A stretch of DNA of 64,000 nucleotides from Melieria omissa (Eukaryota > Arthropoda > Insecta > Diptera > Ulidiidae). The position numbers and the translations under genes are program-made. Every line of letters starts with the position of its first letter. The stretch's first letter is position 1. Below, piece after piece: positions 10,863 through 21,417 of this stretch. The notes beneath the pieces are model-generated. The model was not told where the DNA came from. It saw nothing but the letters and a program-made list of their open reading frames with translations, and did no database searches. The DNA lies in NCBI GenBank assembly GCA_963971225.1, contig OZ020270.1:66408932-66472931 (forward strand). Reading direction: 5' to 3'.

Positions 10863-10902
10863 ATGCTGAATAAATAAATGCATGTCCTACGTTTTATGGA
10901 GT
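10846..10902. other. Near-perfect hairpin at an element breakpoint
   Basis: Two 22-base arms (ctccataaaacgtaagacat.. and its inverse) differ at one base and surround a 13-base loop. The left arm lies in transposase sequence, so the right arm is an inverted duplication of it made at the truncation point. Confidence 0.7.
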
Positions 10903-10940
10903 TCATTTTAGGCTATTTTTCAGAATTTTCTTCTAATATA

Positions 10941-11393
10941 AATTAACTTGTTTTTTATGTTCAAATAAAACACGTTGTTTATTTTAGCCTTAGTTTTTAG
11001 CCCTTTAGCCTTTAGTTGTCTTATCCTTTAACTTTCAAGTTCAAATAAAACACGTTGTTTATTTTAGCCTTTGATTTTTTATTTCCCTCCTATGGAGGTT
11101 ACGATCTGTGTTTGATGAGGTGCGGTAGCCAACTAACTTAATTTTAACATGAAGAAGCCTACAACTCCACTTGTCGCTTTGCAGCTTGTCGTTTCAGATT
11201 TGCTGACTTAGCGCAAACGCTCCCATGGGAATACGTTGGGACTTCGCGATAATTTTGACATTGAAATTAAGTGTTGGGTTACAAATGGAATTCGTGCTGA
11301 AGTTATTGAAGTTGCTGAGGTTTAGCCTTGAAGTTAGTGTCACGTTGTGACGACGTGTCCAAAATTGTCACGCTCTGACAACGTGCCTTAACT
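10941..11393 (-). repeat. Errantivirus 3' LTR
   Basis: The 453-bp LTR begins AGTTAAGG and ends TTAATT on the minus strand. Within it a block of about 33 bp (caaataaaacacgttgttta...) occurs twice, about 80 bp apart, so the LTR has its own internal tandem duplication. The purine tract AGCGGGGGAGT abuts its outer pol/env side at 11394-11404 and would prime plus-strand synthesis. The env ORF runs about 90 bp into this LTR. Confidence 0.92.
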
Positions 11394-12787
11394 ACTCCCC
11401 CGCTGATTACGTTTTCGATCTTGATTTTATTTTGTCTTTTGACAAGAAGGAATACGGCACCGAGAATTATTATAAATGCAAGAAAGGAGGCAGAGGTGTA
11501 GAATGTTCCTCTGACCTTAGAATGTAACTGTGAAATGTTATCTCGATTCTTTATATTTAACTCGTGTAGGTATGGGAGGGAGAGGAGAGAGATATGGTCA
11601 GTGACGTTGACGGAATGTGCGATGGGAATTTCGGGACTCCTAAAGGCGATTTTGCGTAAATTCCGGAATCTTGTCGTATTGACTACGAGTTCGCTTTCGA
11701 ACGTAATTATATAGGTGCCTTTTTTCAATGTTTTGGTTTCGCTATTTATTGAGATGTTAGCGGGGTGATCGTTGATGATGACGATACCATCGTCAATTTC
11801 GTCCATGGGTGGTAGGCTGTGTGTTGGAATTGTGTTACATGTTGCAGTGTAATTATTTAATAGGCTATCCAAACATGAGTAGGCTGTTTTTTTCAAAGGC
11901 AGACAGAATGGAGTTGTAGCTTTCTTTTTACATTGATCTAGTAGGGAATAAGTGTTGTTACATTTGGCTGTGTTATTTGTTTCAAATTTTAAAATTTTAT
12001 CGTTACGTACAACAGGAAGTATTATTTTCTTTTCACATAGATTTTTTACAATTGGGAATTTTATTAAGAAGGTAATTACATTTTTGCTTTGGAGTATCTT
12101 TAATTTTGAGTTTGCTAAAATTTCATTCGTACTTAGGTCTGTGCATTTCTCCGACTTTAAGATAAAATTTATTTCTTTAGCATCTAGTAGTATGGGGTTG
12201 ATTACTTGGATTTTTCCTAGGGCTATCGAGAGCGCTATGTTATCTAGCTCTCTCAGGATTTCTCTGTTTCTATTAGTGAGTATGTCGTAGAGGTGGCCTG
12301 TGTCGATGTCTCTTGTTTTCGTTCTGTTGAGTAAGGTGTTGAGGGTTCGTGTTAGGTTGTTGATTCGGTTTTGTATTTCTGTATTTATTAGAATTTGTTG
12401 GTTGTTAGACGTCACTAGTTTATTTTGTATGTCTTGGATCTGAGTAAGATCGTCGTGGTCGGGTGTACCCGCTATGTATTTTAAGGCTGTTCCGATGAAG
12501 TCGATGCTGCGTGTGAGTCTGTGGTGGACACGTAATGCATCCACTGTCTTTACTATTTGGTCCAAGTCGGCTTGTAGTAACTTTTTCATGTGAGACTGTG
12601 GGAGAAGTTCTGCAAGCTTACTCGTTTCTTCTGCTATTGCGGTGAAATCCGTCAAGTTTGTTATGTGGGCGAGGGTTCCGTAGTTTTCGAAAATAGCGAC
12701 GTTACCGTCCGCAACTGGTATAAAGTAGGACGAGGTGAAGTCGAAGGTAGTGGCCAGGCCGGTGGTTAGGACGTTAAGGAGTGTCAA
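11303..12787 (-). CDS. env: Errantivirus Env (fusion-protein-like)
   Basis: This is an envelope glycoprotein related to the insect-virus F-protein type; in errantiviruses it can allow particle-mediated spread between cells. The ORF is intact at 494 codons and overlaps the end of pol by four bases. Visible features: a basic RLTR cleavage-type site near residue 93, directly followed by a glycine/alanine-containing fusion-peptide-like segment; a heptad-rich helical region with many Asn/Ile (residues 115-190); several NXT/S sites; paired cysteines around 275-340; and a transmembrane stretch FLAFIIILGAVFLLV near residue 435, followed by a short cytoplasmic tail. The first 20 or so residues are hydrophobic enough for a signal peptide. 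Known relatives express env from a spliced RNA; splice sites were not located. Confidence 0.85.
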   Translation of the reverse strand: MTLLNVLTTGLATTFDFTSSYFIPVADGNVAIFENYGTLAHITNLTDFTAIAEETSKLAELLPQSHMKKLLQADLDQIVKTVDALRVHHRLTRSIDFIGTALKYIAGTPDHDDLTQIQDIQNKLVTSNNQQILINTEIQNRINNLTRTLNTLLNRTKTRDIDTGHLYDILTNRNREILRELDNIALSIALGKIQVINPILLDAKEINFILKSEKCTDLSTNEILANSKLKILQSKNVITFLIKFPIVKNLCEKKIILPVVRNDKILKFETNNTAKCNNTYSLLDQCKKKATTPFCLPLKKTAYSCLDSLLNNYTATCNTIPTHSLPPMDEIDDGIVIINDHPANISINSETKTLKKGTYIITFESELVVNTTRFRNLRKIAFRSPEIPIAHSVNVTDHISLLSLPYLHELNIKNRDNISQLHSKVRGTFYTSASFLAFIIILGAVFLLVKRQNKIKIENVISGGVVKARCQSVTILDTSSQRDTNFKAKPQQLQ

Positions 12788-15700
12788 TGTTCTGTAATTG
12801 AAGACTTTACATTATCTTTATGTACTATTTTGTTGTCAATTTTGAGAGTGGTTCCTAAATCTTGTTGTACTATTTTTTCAATATAAGCCTTACTGAATTT
12901 GTTACCTAAACGTTTGTTTACTTTAATATAAACTTTGTCCCCTGGGCTATAGGTTTTTTCTGTTTTTGCTTTATTGTGGTAGGTCAGGTCGGCTTTCTGT
13001 TTTAATAAGATTTTTGTTCGGATTTTTTCTTTTAGTGTGTCAGGTATTGCCTGGATGATATCAATAGGCCTGTGTTCTGTAGTGGAGTGTATTGATCTAT
13101 TATATTTTATGGTTGCTAAGAGGGTTAACTCGACTGTATCTTGTGATATGTTTTCTAGTTTAAGGCATCTGGCTATTTCCGTTAGGGTTCCGTGGAACCG
13201 TTCTACCTGGCCGTTGGAAGAGCTGTGCAACGGTGGGGTCGTATGGATGTCTGTGCCGAAATAATTTTTTACTAGGGACTTTATTGTTTGTGAATTAAGG
13301 GATTTTTCATTGTCACATATTATGGTTTTGGGATCCTTGAAAATGTTCAAGGTTTCCATTATTGCTGGTTTGACGTCGATAATCGCCCTTGATGCTATGG
13401 GTGTTACTATGGCAAACTTAGAAAATGTATCTACACACGTTAAGAAAAATTTCCTATCCGTGTTGTAAATGTCGATGTGTAAAATTTGACCAGGGTATGA
13501 GGGTATGGGTGTCTCGCCTATTATTTGTTTTTGGGGATGCCTTTCGTATTTGGCTTCCTGACATACTTTACAGCTTGAAGTAATCTGCTTCAGATTTTTT
13601 CTGATGTCCGGGAAGTAATAATCCTGGAGGACTTGTTTGATGTTCTCCTTAATTGACCGATGTGCCCTACTGTGTTCGTTGTTTAAAATTTCTAGCTGAT
13701 CATTTGGGTTGAAGATATCCGTAGCAAATTTGCTTGTGTGGCGAAATTTTACTGATGGGTAATTGGTTATGAGGAAGTGTTGTATTTGGGCCAGGGTATG
13801 TAAGTCGCAGTGAATTGCGTTAACTACTTGTGGGTTGATAGAGTCCTTGATTTTATCAAGAAGATCTCCGATGTCAGTAAACGATATACGGTGACGAATG
13901 CGGTTTTTAAATAGGATTGTTGTTTCTTTTTTGGGTTCTGAACCTTGGGTAAGTATGAGTTGGTTTTTAAATGAATTGATTGGATTCTCCACCGTTGGAA
14001 TGACCTCGGTGAGTGACAGTTCGCTAGCACAAGCTTGCATAGAAGAGGAGGACTCTGTGTCTGTAGTAATGTTGATAAATTGTCTTGATAAGGCATCAGC
14101 TACTATGTTATCTTTACCGGGTTTGTAAAAAAATGTGGGGCGTATTCTTCGATGAAGGCTTTCCATCGTTTTATTTTTGAGTTTGGGTTTTTATCGGAGA
14201 CTGAAAATGTGAGGGGTTGGTGGTCGGTAAATATATTAATTTTGTTTGCTCCATACAGATAATGTTTGAGGGTCTTAAGTGCCCAGACTATCGCCAAGAG
14301 TTCTCTTTCATTCGTGGCGTAATTCTCCTCGGTGGAAGTCAAAGTTCTCGAGATCATAGTTATTGGCCGACCCTTTTGTGAAAGGACGGCGCCGATAGCG
14401 TGGGATGAGGCATCTGTTGTTAGGTCAAACGGATTTTCAAAATTTGGGTATAAAAGGAGCACATCTTCAGAAGAGAGGAGTTTTTTTAGCTTTTCAAAAG
14501 CGGTTAAAGCTTCGTCGTCCAGATATATTTTTACGAGTTTTGATTGTCGTGTGCCTATATGTCCGTTCTCACCTCGCAATAGTTTCGTGAGTGGCTTTGC
14601 GATTGCGGCGTAATCCTTGACGAATCGTCTATAATACCCTGCAAGGCCTAAGAAGGATCTGAGGGCCCTTAAGGTTGTGGGAGCTTCATAGTTAACTATT
14701 GCTTCTATCTTGCTAGGGCAAGTTGTAATACCGTTAGTGGAAACAATGAATCCTAAATATTCGACTGACGTTCTGAAAAATTTTGATTTTTCTAGGGATA
14801 CCCTCATATTGGCTTTATATAAATTTTTTAGTATTCGATCGATGTCATCGATATGCTTCCGCTCTGAGTCAGAGAATATGATGATATCGTCGATATAGAC
14901 GTGGCAGGATTTTCCGATTTCGTCACGGAGTACATCGTCAATGGCTCGTTGAAAAATACTCGGTGCATTTTTCAGGCCAAATGGGAGACGGCAAAATTCG
15001 TATTTTCCGTTATTGACACTGAAGGCCGTTTTTTCCCGATCACGTTCGGCCAACCTTATTTGGTGGAATCCACTTTTTAAATCTAGGGTTGTAAAAATTT
15101 TAGCTTTTCCAAGATTGGATAAGATAACAGATGGATCCGGTATAGGATACTTATCGCAAATAGTTTTTGAATTTAATTTTGTGTAGTCGAACACGAGTCG
15201 CTTGTTGGGTCTGCCATTTTCGTCTGTACCTTTTTTGTCGACGACCCATACAGGACTGTTGTACGGGGAACGGGATGGTCTGATGATACCATCGTTTAGG
15301 AGTTTTTCAACCTCTTGGTTGACGAATTCAGTCATAGGGATTGGGTATGACTGGTATTTGGAATATATGGGCTCTTGATCCTTAGTTCTAATGGTGGCTG
15401 CAATTTTTGTATTAAAGGGTAAAGCTTCATTTGGGTTTGCGAACACGCCTGAATTTTTTCGTATGACGTCGTCGAATTCTTTTTTAAGGTTCTTGGGAAT
15501 ATTTTCGGTTGCTAGGACGTTAACTGCGTCCAGCTCTAGGTATCTTAATTTTTCTTGACCCCCTTCGAAGAGGAGTGTGTCTTGTTTTGCATCTATGATG
15601 CCTTTAATTTTTTTAATAAGGCTGAATCCTATGATTCCGTCAAATAGCGGAAGATTTGGGAGTATGAAAAAAGTTTCGGTTCTACCGAACAGGTTAATTA

Positions 15701-15870
15701 GGGTCTTATGGTCAATGGTGTTCGTACCATGAATTGATTTTACGAGAAACGATGTAAGTAATTTTTTTACGCCTTTTAAGTTTTCTAAGTTTTTAATGTA
15801 GCTTTTAGAGGCTCCGGTGTCTACCAAAAGTTTTATTGTTCTCTCTCCTAGTGTTCGTTCAATATAGGGG
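12784..15870 (-). pseudogene. pol: Errantivirus Pol (protease, RT, RNase H, integrase), one frameshift
   Basis: Pol copies the RNA genome into DNA and integrates it. The frame is open upstream of the DTGA protease motif into the end of gag (-1 frame). Domains in order: retropepsin (VDTGAS), reverse transcriptase (LVFDYTKLN, LDLKSGFHQI, then YIDD about 310 residues after the first Met), RNase H (TTDASSHAIGAVLSQ, TDHQPLTF), and integrase. The integrase has an HHCC finger (ending CKVCQEAK) and three catalytic residues in HIDIYNTD, IICDNEKS and SSNGQVERFHG. The ORF is broken once, between RNase H and integrase, at a run of seven T (minus strand) near 14125-14131. A one-base length change there explains it and could be real or a sequencing slip. 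The segments are 15827-14103 and 14166-12784. Confidence 0.9.
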
Positions 15871-17266
15871 AGAACTGATTTTCCCCTAAAAAATTAATTT
15901 CGTCCTCAAAATGCGGGTTTTGGGAATTTGGGTTAGCCGTGTCTGGCGGTTGGGGTAGGATGGGTTTTTCTGTTGCGAGGTCCTCCGGCGGAAGTTCTTG
16001 TCCGAGGTGATTGATTCTCTGGATCTTTCCGGGAATTTGTCTGTCCGACCCTATACTTCTTTTATATCTTTGCACGTCCTGGAAATTATTGGTTCTGACC
16101 GTTCGCATGCTCTGGTCTACGTCCATGGCATGTGGGGGTGATTGGGGGTTGAAATTCTGTTGATTTGTGGCTTGAAAAGGTGCACGAAAATTTGAGCGAG
16201 GCTGAAAGTTCTGTGTTGAGAAGCGTTGAGATTGATTAGACGGTTGTTGAGGCCAGAATTGGCTATTTTGTGTGTTGGGAGTTCTTGGCTGCTGTGTAGG
16301 ATGTGGAGGATTCGGTTGTTGGTTTGCGAAAGCCGGTCCGGGACTTGGTATATTGCGTTGTCTAAAATGTGATTGAGATGGATGGTCAGGAGAAGACCTA
16401 TTGAGGCCGTTATTATAGATGGCTGCGAAATGGTAACGGTTTTGATTTGTTTCTAATTCTTGAGCCAAAGCAAGGGCTGTTGGCATGTCTGCGGGCTTGC
16501 ACGAAAAAAGGGTGTCGCATAAGGGTTTTCTCAGCCCTGAAATGAAAACACGTAATGCGTCTTGCCTATACATTTGGTTTAATGAATTTATTAAAGAGCT
16601 ATCCCCTTCGTTTGACATTATGACTTTGTTAATTATTGCTGTGAGCTTGCGTTCTACCATGTCGTAGAACTGGACTATCGATTTTTGGCCCTGCCTGAGG
16701 GTAGAGAGCTCCTGTTCCAACGTATAAATAGACTTCTTGTCTGCATAGGTGAAGTCCAGCCTAGCTAAGATCGCGTTGAAATTCAAGATTGTATTGTATG
16801 CGCTAAGTGTGGCGTCCGCATTACCTACTATTTTATTTCTTAAAATGGCCACTGCTTGGTAGTATTTCGAACTACCTTCAAATGGCTCGAAAAGCTTGTG
16901 TGCGGTCATGGCCGCTTGCCTCCATGAGACGTATTTTTCCGGTTGCCCATTAAATTCTGGGACTGATTTTATTATGTCGAGAGGCTCATTGCACTCGACG
17001 CCTTCCCTGATTTCTATGGGGCGATATTCTATTGCTTGTGCTGGGGTTTCCAATAGTGAAAGCCTTTGTGTGAGGGAATCTATTGTACTTTGAAAATGTT
17101 GTCTAGTTCGTTCTACTGCCTGGTTAACTGCAGTGTTAAGAAGGGCTTGCATTTGTTGTGCGTCCATTATGTTGGTTTGTTTGTTCGTTTCGTGAATGCT
17201 TAAGTTCTGTAATAACTGCAAGGCTTCGTCTTCGTCTGCGGGGGTACTATTTCTCTTATTCATCAA
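15848..17266 (-). CDS. gag: Errantivirus Gag
   Basis: This is the structural polyprotein that forms the particle core and binds the RNA genome. It is intact at 472 codons. The N-terminal 50 residues are charged, followed by a helical segment (AVNQAVERTRQHFQSTIDSL). The conserved errantiviral Gag core follows around residues 85-270 (PEFNGQPEKYVSWRQAAM, YTLEQELSTLRQGQKS, FISGLRKPL). The C-terminal half is rich in Pro, Gln and Asn and lacks an obvious CCHC zinc knuckle, as in several members of this group. The ORF ends at 15848, and pol overlaps it in the -1 frame, so pol is expected to be made by -1 frameshifting. Confidence 0.9.
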   Translation of the reverse strand: MMNKRNSTPADEDEALQLLQNLSIHETNKQTNIMDAQQMQALLNTAVNQAVERTRQHFQSTIDSLTQRLSLLETPAQAIEYRPIEIREGVECNEPLDIIKSVPEFNGQPEKYVSWRQAAMTAHKLFEPFEGSSKYYQAVAILRNKIVGNADATLSAYNTILNFNAILARLDFTYADKKSIYTLEQELSTLRQGQKSIVQFYDMVERKLTAIINKVIMSNEGDSSLINSLNQMYRQDALRVFISGLRKPLCDTLFSCKPADMPTALALAQELETNQNRYHFAAIYNNGLNRSSPDHPSQSHFRQRNIPSPGPAFANQQPNPPHPTQQPRTPNTQNSQFWPQQPSNQSQRFSTQNFQPRSNFRAPFQATNQQNFNPQSPPHAMDVDQSMRTVRTNNFQDVQRYKRSIGSDRQIPGKIQRINHLGQELPPEDLATEKPILPQPPDTANPNSQNPHFEDEINFLGENQFSPILNEH

Positions 17267-18273
17267 GTTGGGATAAATTTTATTTTAAAGTCATCGTTTA
17301 GCAATAAGTTTTTTTTTAATAATAATCGATAAATGAGTGAATTTTCTTTATTTTAAAAATTTTCCTTTTATTTATTTGGATATTTTTTGCTCTATTTATA
17401 TTCCATTTATGGGTGTGTTTTAATTTTTCATAGTAATATAAGGGATTTCAACAAACAGTATTGATTAGCAAGTGCATAAATTTATAAATAATAAAAGTAT
17501 AAAATTGAGAATAATAAGTTTATGGATAATAGAAATATAAAATTAAAATTAAAATAATAGTTGAATTTGCTTTTATTAAAGTATTAATTTTTTTGCATAA
17601 AATTCCCTTTTTTTATTTTTGTTTTTATTTTTATTTATTACTTTCCTTATGTTTTTTAAATTTTCAACTATTTTTATCTATAGTTTTGATGTAGCTTACA
17701 TTAATTCTGCTGCCTGCATGTTGCTCTTAATAATCTTCTGTCCGGGTGGGTTTGGGTTGCTTCGTATTCTCTGCTTCATTCTTTGACGATCCGTTTGCTG
17801 CTGTTTATATTTCAATTTTTCTGCTTCGTGACTTCTGCTTCTCCCTTTGACAATCCGCTCGCTTGGTTGTTTTTTTTTTTACGTTTACTTTAGCTTTTCT
17901 TTTTTGTGTTCATAAATTTTGTTTTTCGATTTTTTATTGTTCGTTGCTATTTAATTTATTTATTTAATTTATTAGCTTTTCTTTTTTGTGTTCATAAATT
18001 TGTTTTTCGATTTTTTATTGTTCGTTGCTATTTAATTAATTTATTTCATTATTTTTCTTGGTTTTTCTTTTTCTAAAAAATATTTTTGGGGTTGAAAGTT
18101 GTAACCCCGTGTGATCGGCGATGTGAATTTGCACTTTTTTTTTATAGTTTCACTTGCTCGCTGCTTTTTGCTCTTGTTATGTTGTTGATTGCATTCCAAA
18201 AATCGAGTCTGCACGAACGCTTGGTCAGTGGGTTCTTACTGGCAAGTGATCGCTTTCAATGTTGTTGGGCGCC
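17267..18273 (-). other. Errantivirus 5' leader
   Basis: About 1 kb lies between the 5' LTR and gag and is T-rich on the plus strand. It includes a tandem duplication of about 70 bp (tagcttttcttttttgtgtt...) at 17890-17965 and 17970-18040. No open frame of note. It is presumably the untranslated leader with packaging and splice signals; those sites cannot be placed from sequence alone. Confidence 0.6.
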
Positions 18274-18726
18274 AATTAACTTGTTTTTTATGTTCAAATA
18301 AAACACGTTGTTTATTTTAGCCTTAGTTTTTAGCCCTTTAGCCTTTAGTTGTCTTATCCTTTAACTTTCAAGTTCAAATAAAACACGTTGTTTATTTTAG
18401 CCTTTGATTTTTTATTTCCCTCCTATGGAGGTTACGATCTGTGTTTGATGAGGTGCGGTAGCCAACTAACTTAATTTTAACATGAAGAAGCCTACAACTC
18501 CACTTGTCGCTTTGCAGCTTGTCGTTTCAGATTTGCTGACTTAGCGCAAACGCTCCCATGGGAATACGTTGGGACTTCGCGATAATTTTGACATTGAAAT
18601 TAAGTGTTGGGTTACAAATGGAATTCGTGCTGAAGTTATTGAAGTTGCTGAGGTTTGGCCTTGAAGTTAGTGTCACGTTGTGACGACGTGTCCAAAATTG
18701 TCACGCTCTGACAACGTGCCTTAACT
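18274..18726 (-). repeat. Errantivirus 5' LTR
   Basis: This is the same 453-bp sequence as the 3' LTR apart from one base. It should hold the promoter for the genomic RNA. Just inside it, at about 18256-18274 on the minus strand, the sequence TGGCGCCCAACA fits a tRNA-Lys-type primer binding site. That assignment is by recall of related elements. Confidence 0.92.
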
Positions 18727-18730
18727 TATA

Positions 18731-19250
18731 TTCAGAATTTTCTTCTTTTTTTTCGATAATTTTTTTTTTTGCAGATTATGAAAGTTCAGATAATTTCCAA
18801 CAACTTTTATTACGATCAGTTTTTTGTTTTCGAACTGCTTTTTATAGGAAAATCGATCTGAAAAACTCAACATTTTCAAGGTTTCAACAAAAAAACACTA
18901 TTTTTCTATCTATCTATACTATCTATTTTGAAATTTTGGGGGGCTCCAAATCCGACTTAGAGCTATGGTCTCTTGAGCAAAATTTCTCAGAATCACCTAT
19001 AGATTACGTTTTCGCTATACGCTTCATCAAAAAAATCGTTCGTACATATATTAATTTTTTACAAATATTTAAATTTATTTTATGTTTTCATATGTAAATT
19101 AATATTTTTGCATAGATCTTTTATTCTTATTCATTATGTTCATTATTGGATAAATCAGTAATTATTTGCACAATTTGTTTCTAAATATTATAAAAACAAA
19201 AATGGTGTTTACGCTGAGAGAATAGTGCCCAAAGTTATCCGCATGACTTC
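18731..19250. other. No gene recognised
   Basis: A/T-rich flank of the errantivirus. The 16-mer ttcagaattttcttct occurs directly outside both ends of the errantivirus (about 10920-10935 and 18731-18746). Nothing else recognised. Confidence 0.4.
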
Positions 19251-19252
19251 TG

Positions 19253-19800
19253 TCAATTGGTAAATTTTAATCCTCGCCATAGTACTGGTCCTGCCATACG
19301 CTGTTTTGGCTGTTTATATATCGGTGTGGCGTGAACAGGCGGCAGTTGCCGTAAATCACCAATGAAAATCATGTCTAATCCACCAAAATTCGTTTCAAAA
19401 TTCCCTGTTATATGTTTTAATCTAGCATCAATTTGAGCTAATATTTCTGCACCAATCATGCTCACTTCATCTATGATCAAGACTTTTACATATCTGAACA
19501 GTGTACGATATTGATTTGCCGTCTCTGTTGATAATGGAAGAAGTTTTGATAGCGATATTTTCAACGCAGTGTGTACGGTCGATCCGTCGATAGCAACTGC
19601 AGCCTTGCCAGTGGATGCACATGTGATGTAGGTATGCATTGCAATATCCATCATTATTTGAATATCTATTGTAAATTTCCATTACAAGTTTTATGGTAAA
19701 AGTTTTTCCACATCCAGCAGGTCCAGTAAAGAATACTTGAGGAGGTCCATAACAAAACGCAATAATTCCACCTTAACAATTTTTTGGATAAACGAACAAA
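19253..19800 (-). pseudogene. Helitron Pif1-type helicase fragment
   Basis: On the minus strand this reads as the first motifs of a Pif1-like superfamily 1 helicase. It has a Walker A block GPAGCGKTFTIKLV near 19700, then ASTGKAAVAIDGSTVHTAL, Walker B LIIDEVSMI and FIGDLRQLPPV. Helicases of this type fused to a Rep domain are carried by Helitrons, and a host Pif1 would not be expected to stand alone in such debris. A frameshift separates Walker A from the next block near 19650, and the remaining helicase motifs and the Rep domain are missing. Confidence 0.8.
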
Positions 19801-20112
19801 TGTAATTAAAGTCAGTAGGATATATATTTTTCTTGTAATAGTTGCTGTGGAATAATAGTTTTCTAGGAACAATACAAATCATAAATAAGTTAATTTATTT
19901 GGCTATTTTTGTTTTAGTTATTTAGAAAACAAATTTGGAAATATTGCGTTTTGGTCCGACACATAGTATTTATTTCATTTTGCTATGAACCCTATGGAAA
20001 TGTTGCGTTTTGATATGAACTTGGTTTGGAATTGTGGCGTTTTGCTGTGAACAACATAGAAATAAAATCTTTTTGATTTGAATTGCATAAATTTTATTAT
20101 ATTACACAAGTA

Positions 20113-20266
20113 CAGGCGCGGATTCAGAAAAATATTTCGGGGGGGGTTTCAAAAAGTAATTCTTTAATATTTGTAAAATGCCTTTTAATTTGTATGTAGT
20201 TTTATAGGCGATCCAAATATTTCGGGGGGGTTTCAACCCCCCAAAAACCCCCTGAATCCGCCACTG
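20113..20266. mobile_element. 154-bp hAT-type MITE
   Basis: The 8-bp sequence cacaagta flanks it at 20105-20112 and 20267-20274. The ends are imperfect inverted repeats (caggcgcggattcag and ctgaatccgccactg) followed by runs of G or C. An 8-bp duplication with a CA...TG end fits hAT. No coding sequence. Confidence 0.75.
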
Positions 20267-20393
20267 CACAAGTACATTCAAGTATTACAAAAGTATATAA
20301 GTATTCAAGTATTAAAAAAAAATCAACATTGTGTTACATTTCATATTAGTGTCCTCCTCCTAACAGTCACATAAGGTTATATCATTGGTTTAA

Positions 20394-20784
20394 GGGGGGT
20401 AAGGGTTTCAGCGTAAAAAAACACTTTTTTATGAACTTTTTTTGAAAGTATGGATTGATCAAATTTATTTAAACCTTTTGTACATTATTAAGCACACTTT
20501 TAACAATATTCTCTCATTTATTCATGCAGAAATATTACAAAACAAACCGGTGACAGAGCTTGCCCCAGAACGTCTTTAAAAAAATACAATTTGCGGTGAT
20601 CACTGTATCTCGGTCGGAAATTATCTGAAATCAAAAACCATTAAAATTTCGTCAAAGTATTGTCAAATCCTCACCCCAACGTTCTCCGATTATTTTTTTT
20701 CAATTAAAAATTTTTGTGGCCAGCTAAAGTGTAAACTGCTATTTTCCACGAAAAATTCCGCCATTTTGTGGGTGGGAAACCCCC
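20394..20784. mobile_element. Candidate TTAA MITE
   Basis: TTAA at 20390-20393 and 20785-20788 borders a 391-bp non-coding stretch with short inverted ends (GGGGGG...GTTTC and GAAACCCCC). The inverted match is short and imperfect, so this is a weak call. Confidence 0.4.
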
Positions 20785-20788
20785 TTAA

Positions 20789-21417
20789 TGTAAAAAAAAA
20801 ATTGTTTACTAAACGTTGGGGTGAGGTATTTTATATGTATTGTAGAAAAAGTGTACCAAGTTTCAAATGAATCGATGTAGTAGTTTTTAAATGACAGTGA
20901 TCACGGACTTTGGAAAAGTAGTTTTGAGAAAAACGCGATAGAAGAGAATAAGCTGTATACGAGTACCTGCACTAAAGGACAGGGGACTAACTATAGACCA
21001 TAACGTCAAGAGTTTTGCTCCGATCGACTTAAAATTTTGAGAATATATTCTTGTTCGTCTAAAATTCTAACCCCGAAATGTTTGACCACTGTTGGCCAGG
21101 GTTTCCAGGTTTTCCAGATTTTAACAATATCTTTCTTTAATTGCAACACCAAGAAAAATTCCATCCTTTTATGATAGCTGGTTAATTTTTCTTTGCCGTC
21201 AATTATGATGACGAAATCGACGATGCAAATCACTTCTACCACGTTCGCCTAGCTACAGTATTGTTGCCAGTGGTGCACAAAGGGGGTACCCAAATTGTTG
21301 GTGTGAAATATGGTTTAAAATGGAATTGTGTTCATAAGTTGTACGCAAACCCCCCCAAAATCCTGTTTACGCTATTAATTGTCACCATAAACTTTCACAA
21401 AAACACTTTCTCAGGCA
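20789..21417. other. No gene recognised
   Basis: A/T-rich DNA with no persuasive open frame and no terminal repeats seen. The minus-strand open frame at 21006-21242 has no features that I recognise. Confidence 0.35.

Larger units (their letters stand above)
10941..18726 (-). mobile_element. Errantivirus (gypsy-type LTR retrotransposon with env)
   Basis: A 7.8-kb proviral-type element on the minus strand has the order 5' LTR, leader, gag, pol, env, 3' LTR. Both LTRs are 453 bp and I found one difference between them (A at 11324, G at 18657). Tetranucleotide TATA flanks it at 10937-10940 and 18727-18730; TATA targets are typical of the 17.6/297 group. The near-identity of the LTRs implies a recent insertion. 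A single frameshift in pol is the only coding lesion I see. Confidence 0.93.

Noticed and set aside
11303..12787. Env as a captured host gene
   Set aside because: Position, four-base overlap with pol, cleavage site and transmembrane segment fit the element's own env.
19253..19654. Host Pif1 helicase gene
   Set aside because: Only the first motifs remain, frameshifted, in transposon debris; the sequence type matches Helitron helicases.
20113..20266. G-quadruplex or regulatory G-tract
   Set aside because: The G-runs are part of hAT-type terminal repeats with an 8-bp duplication, which explains them fully.
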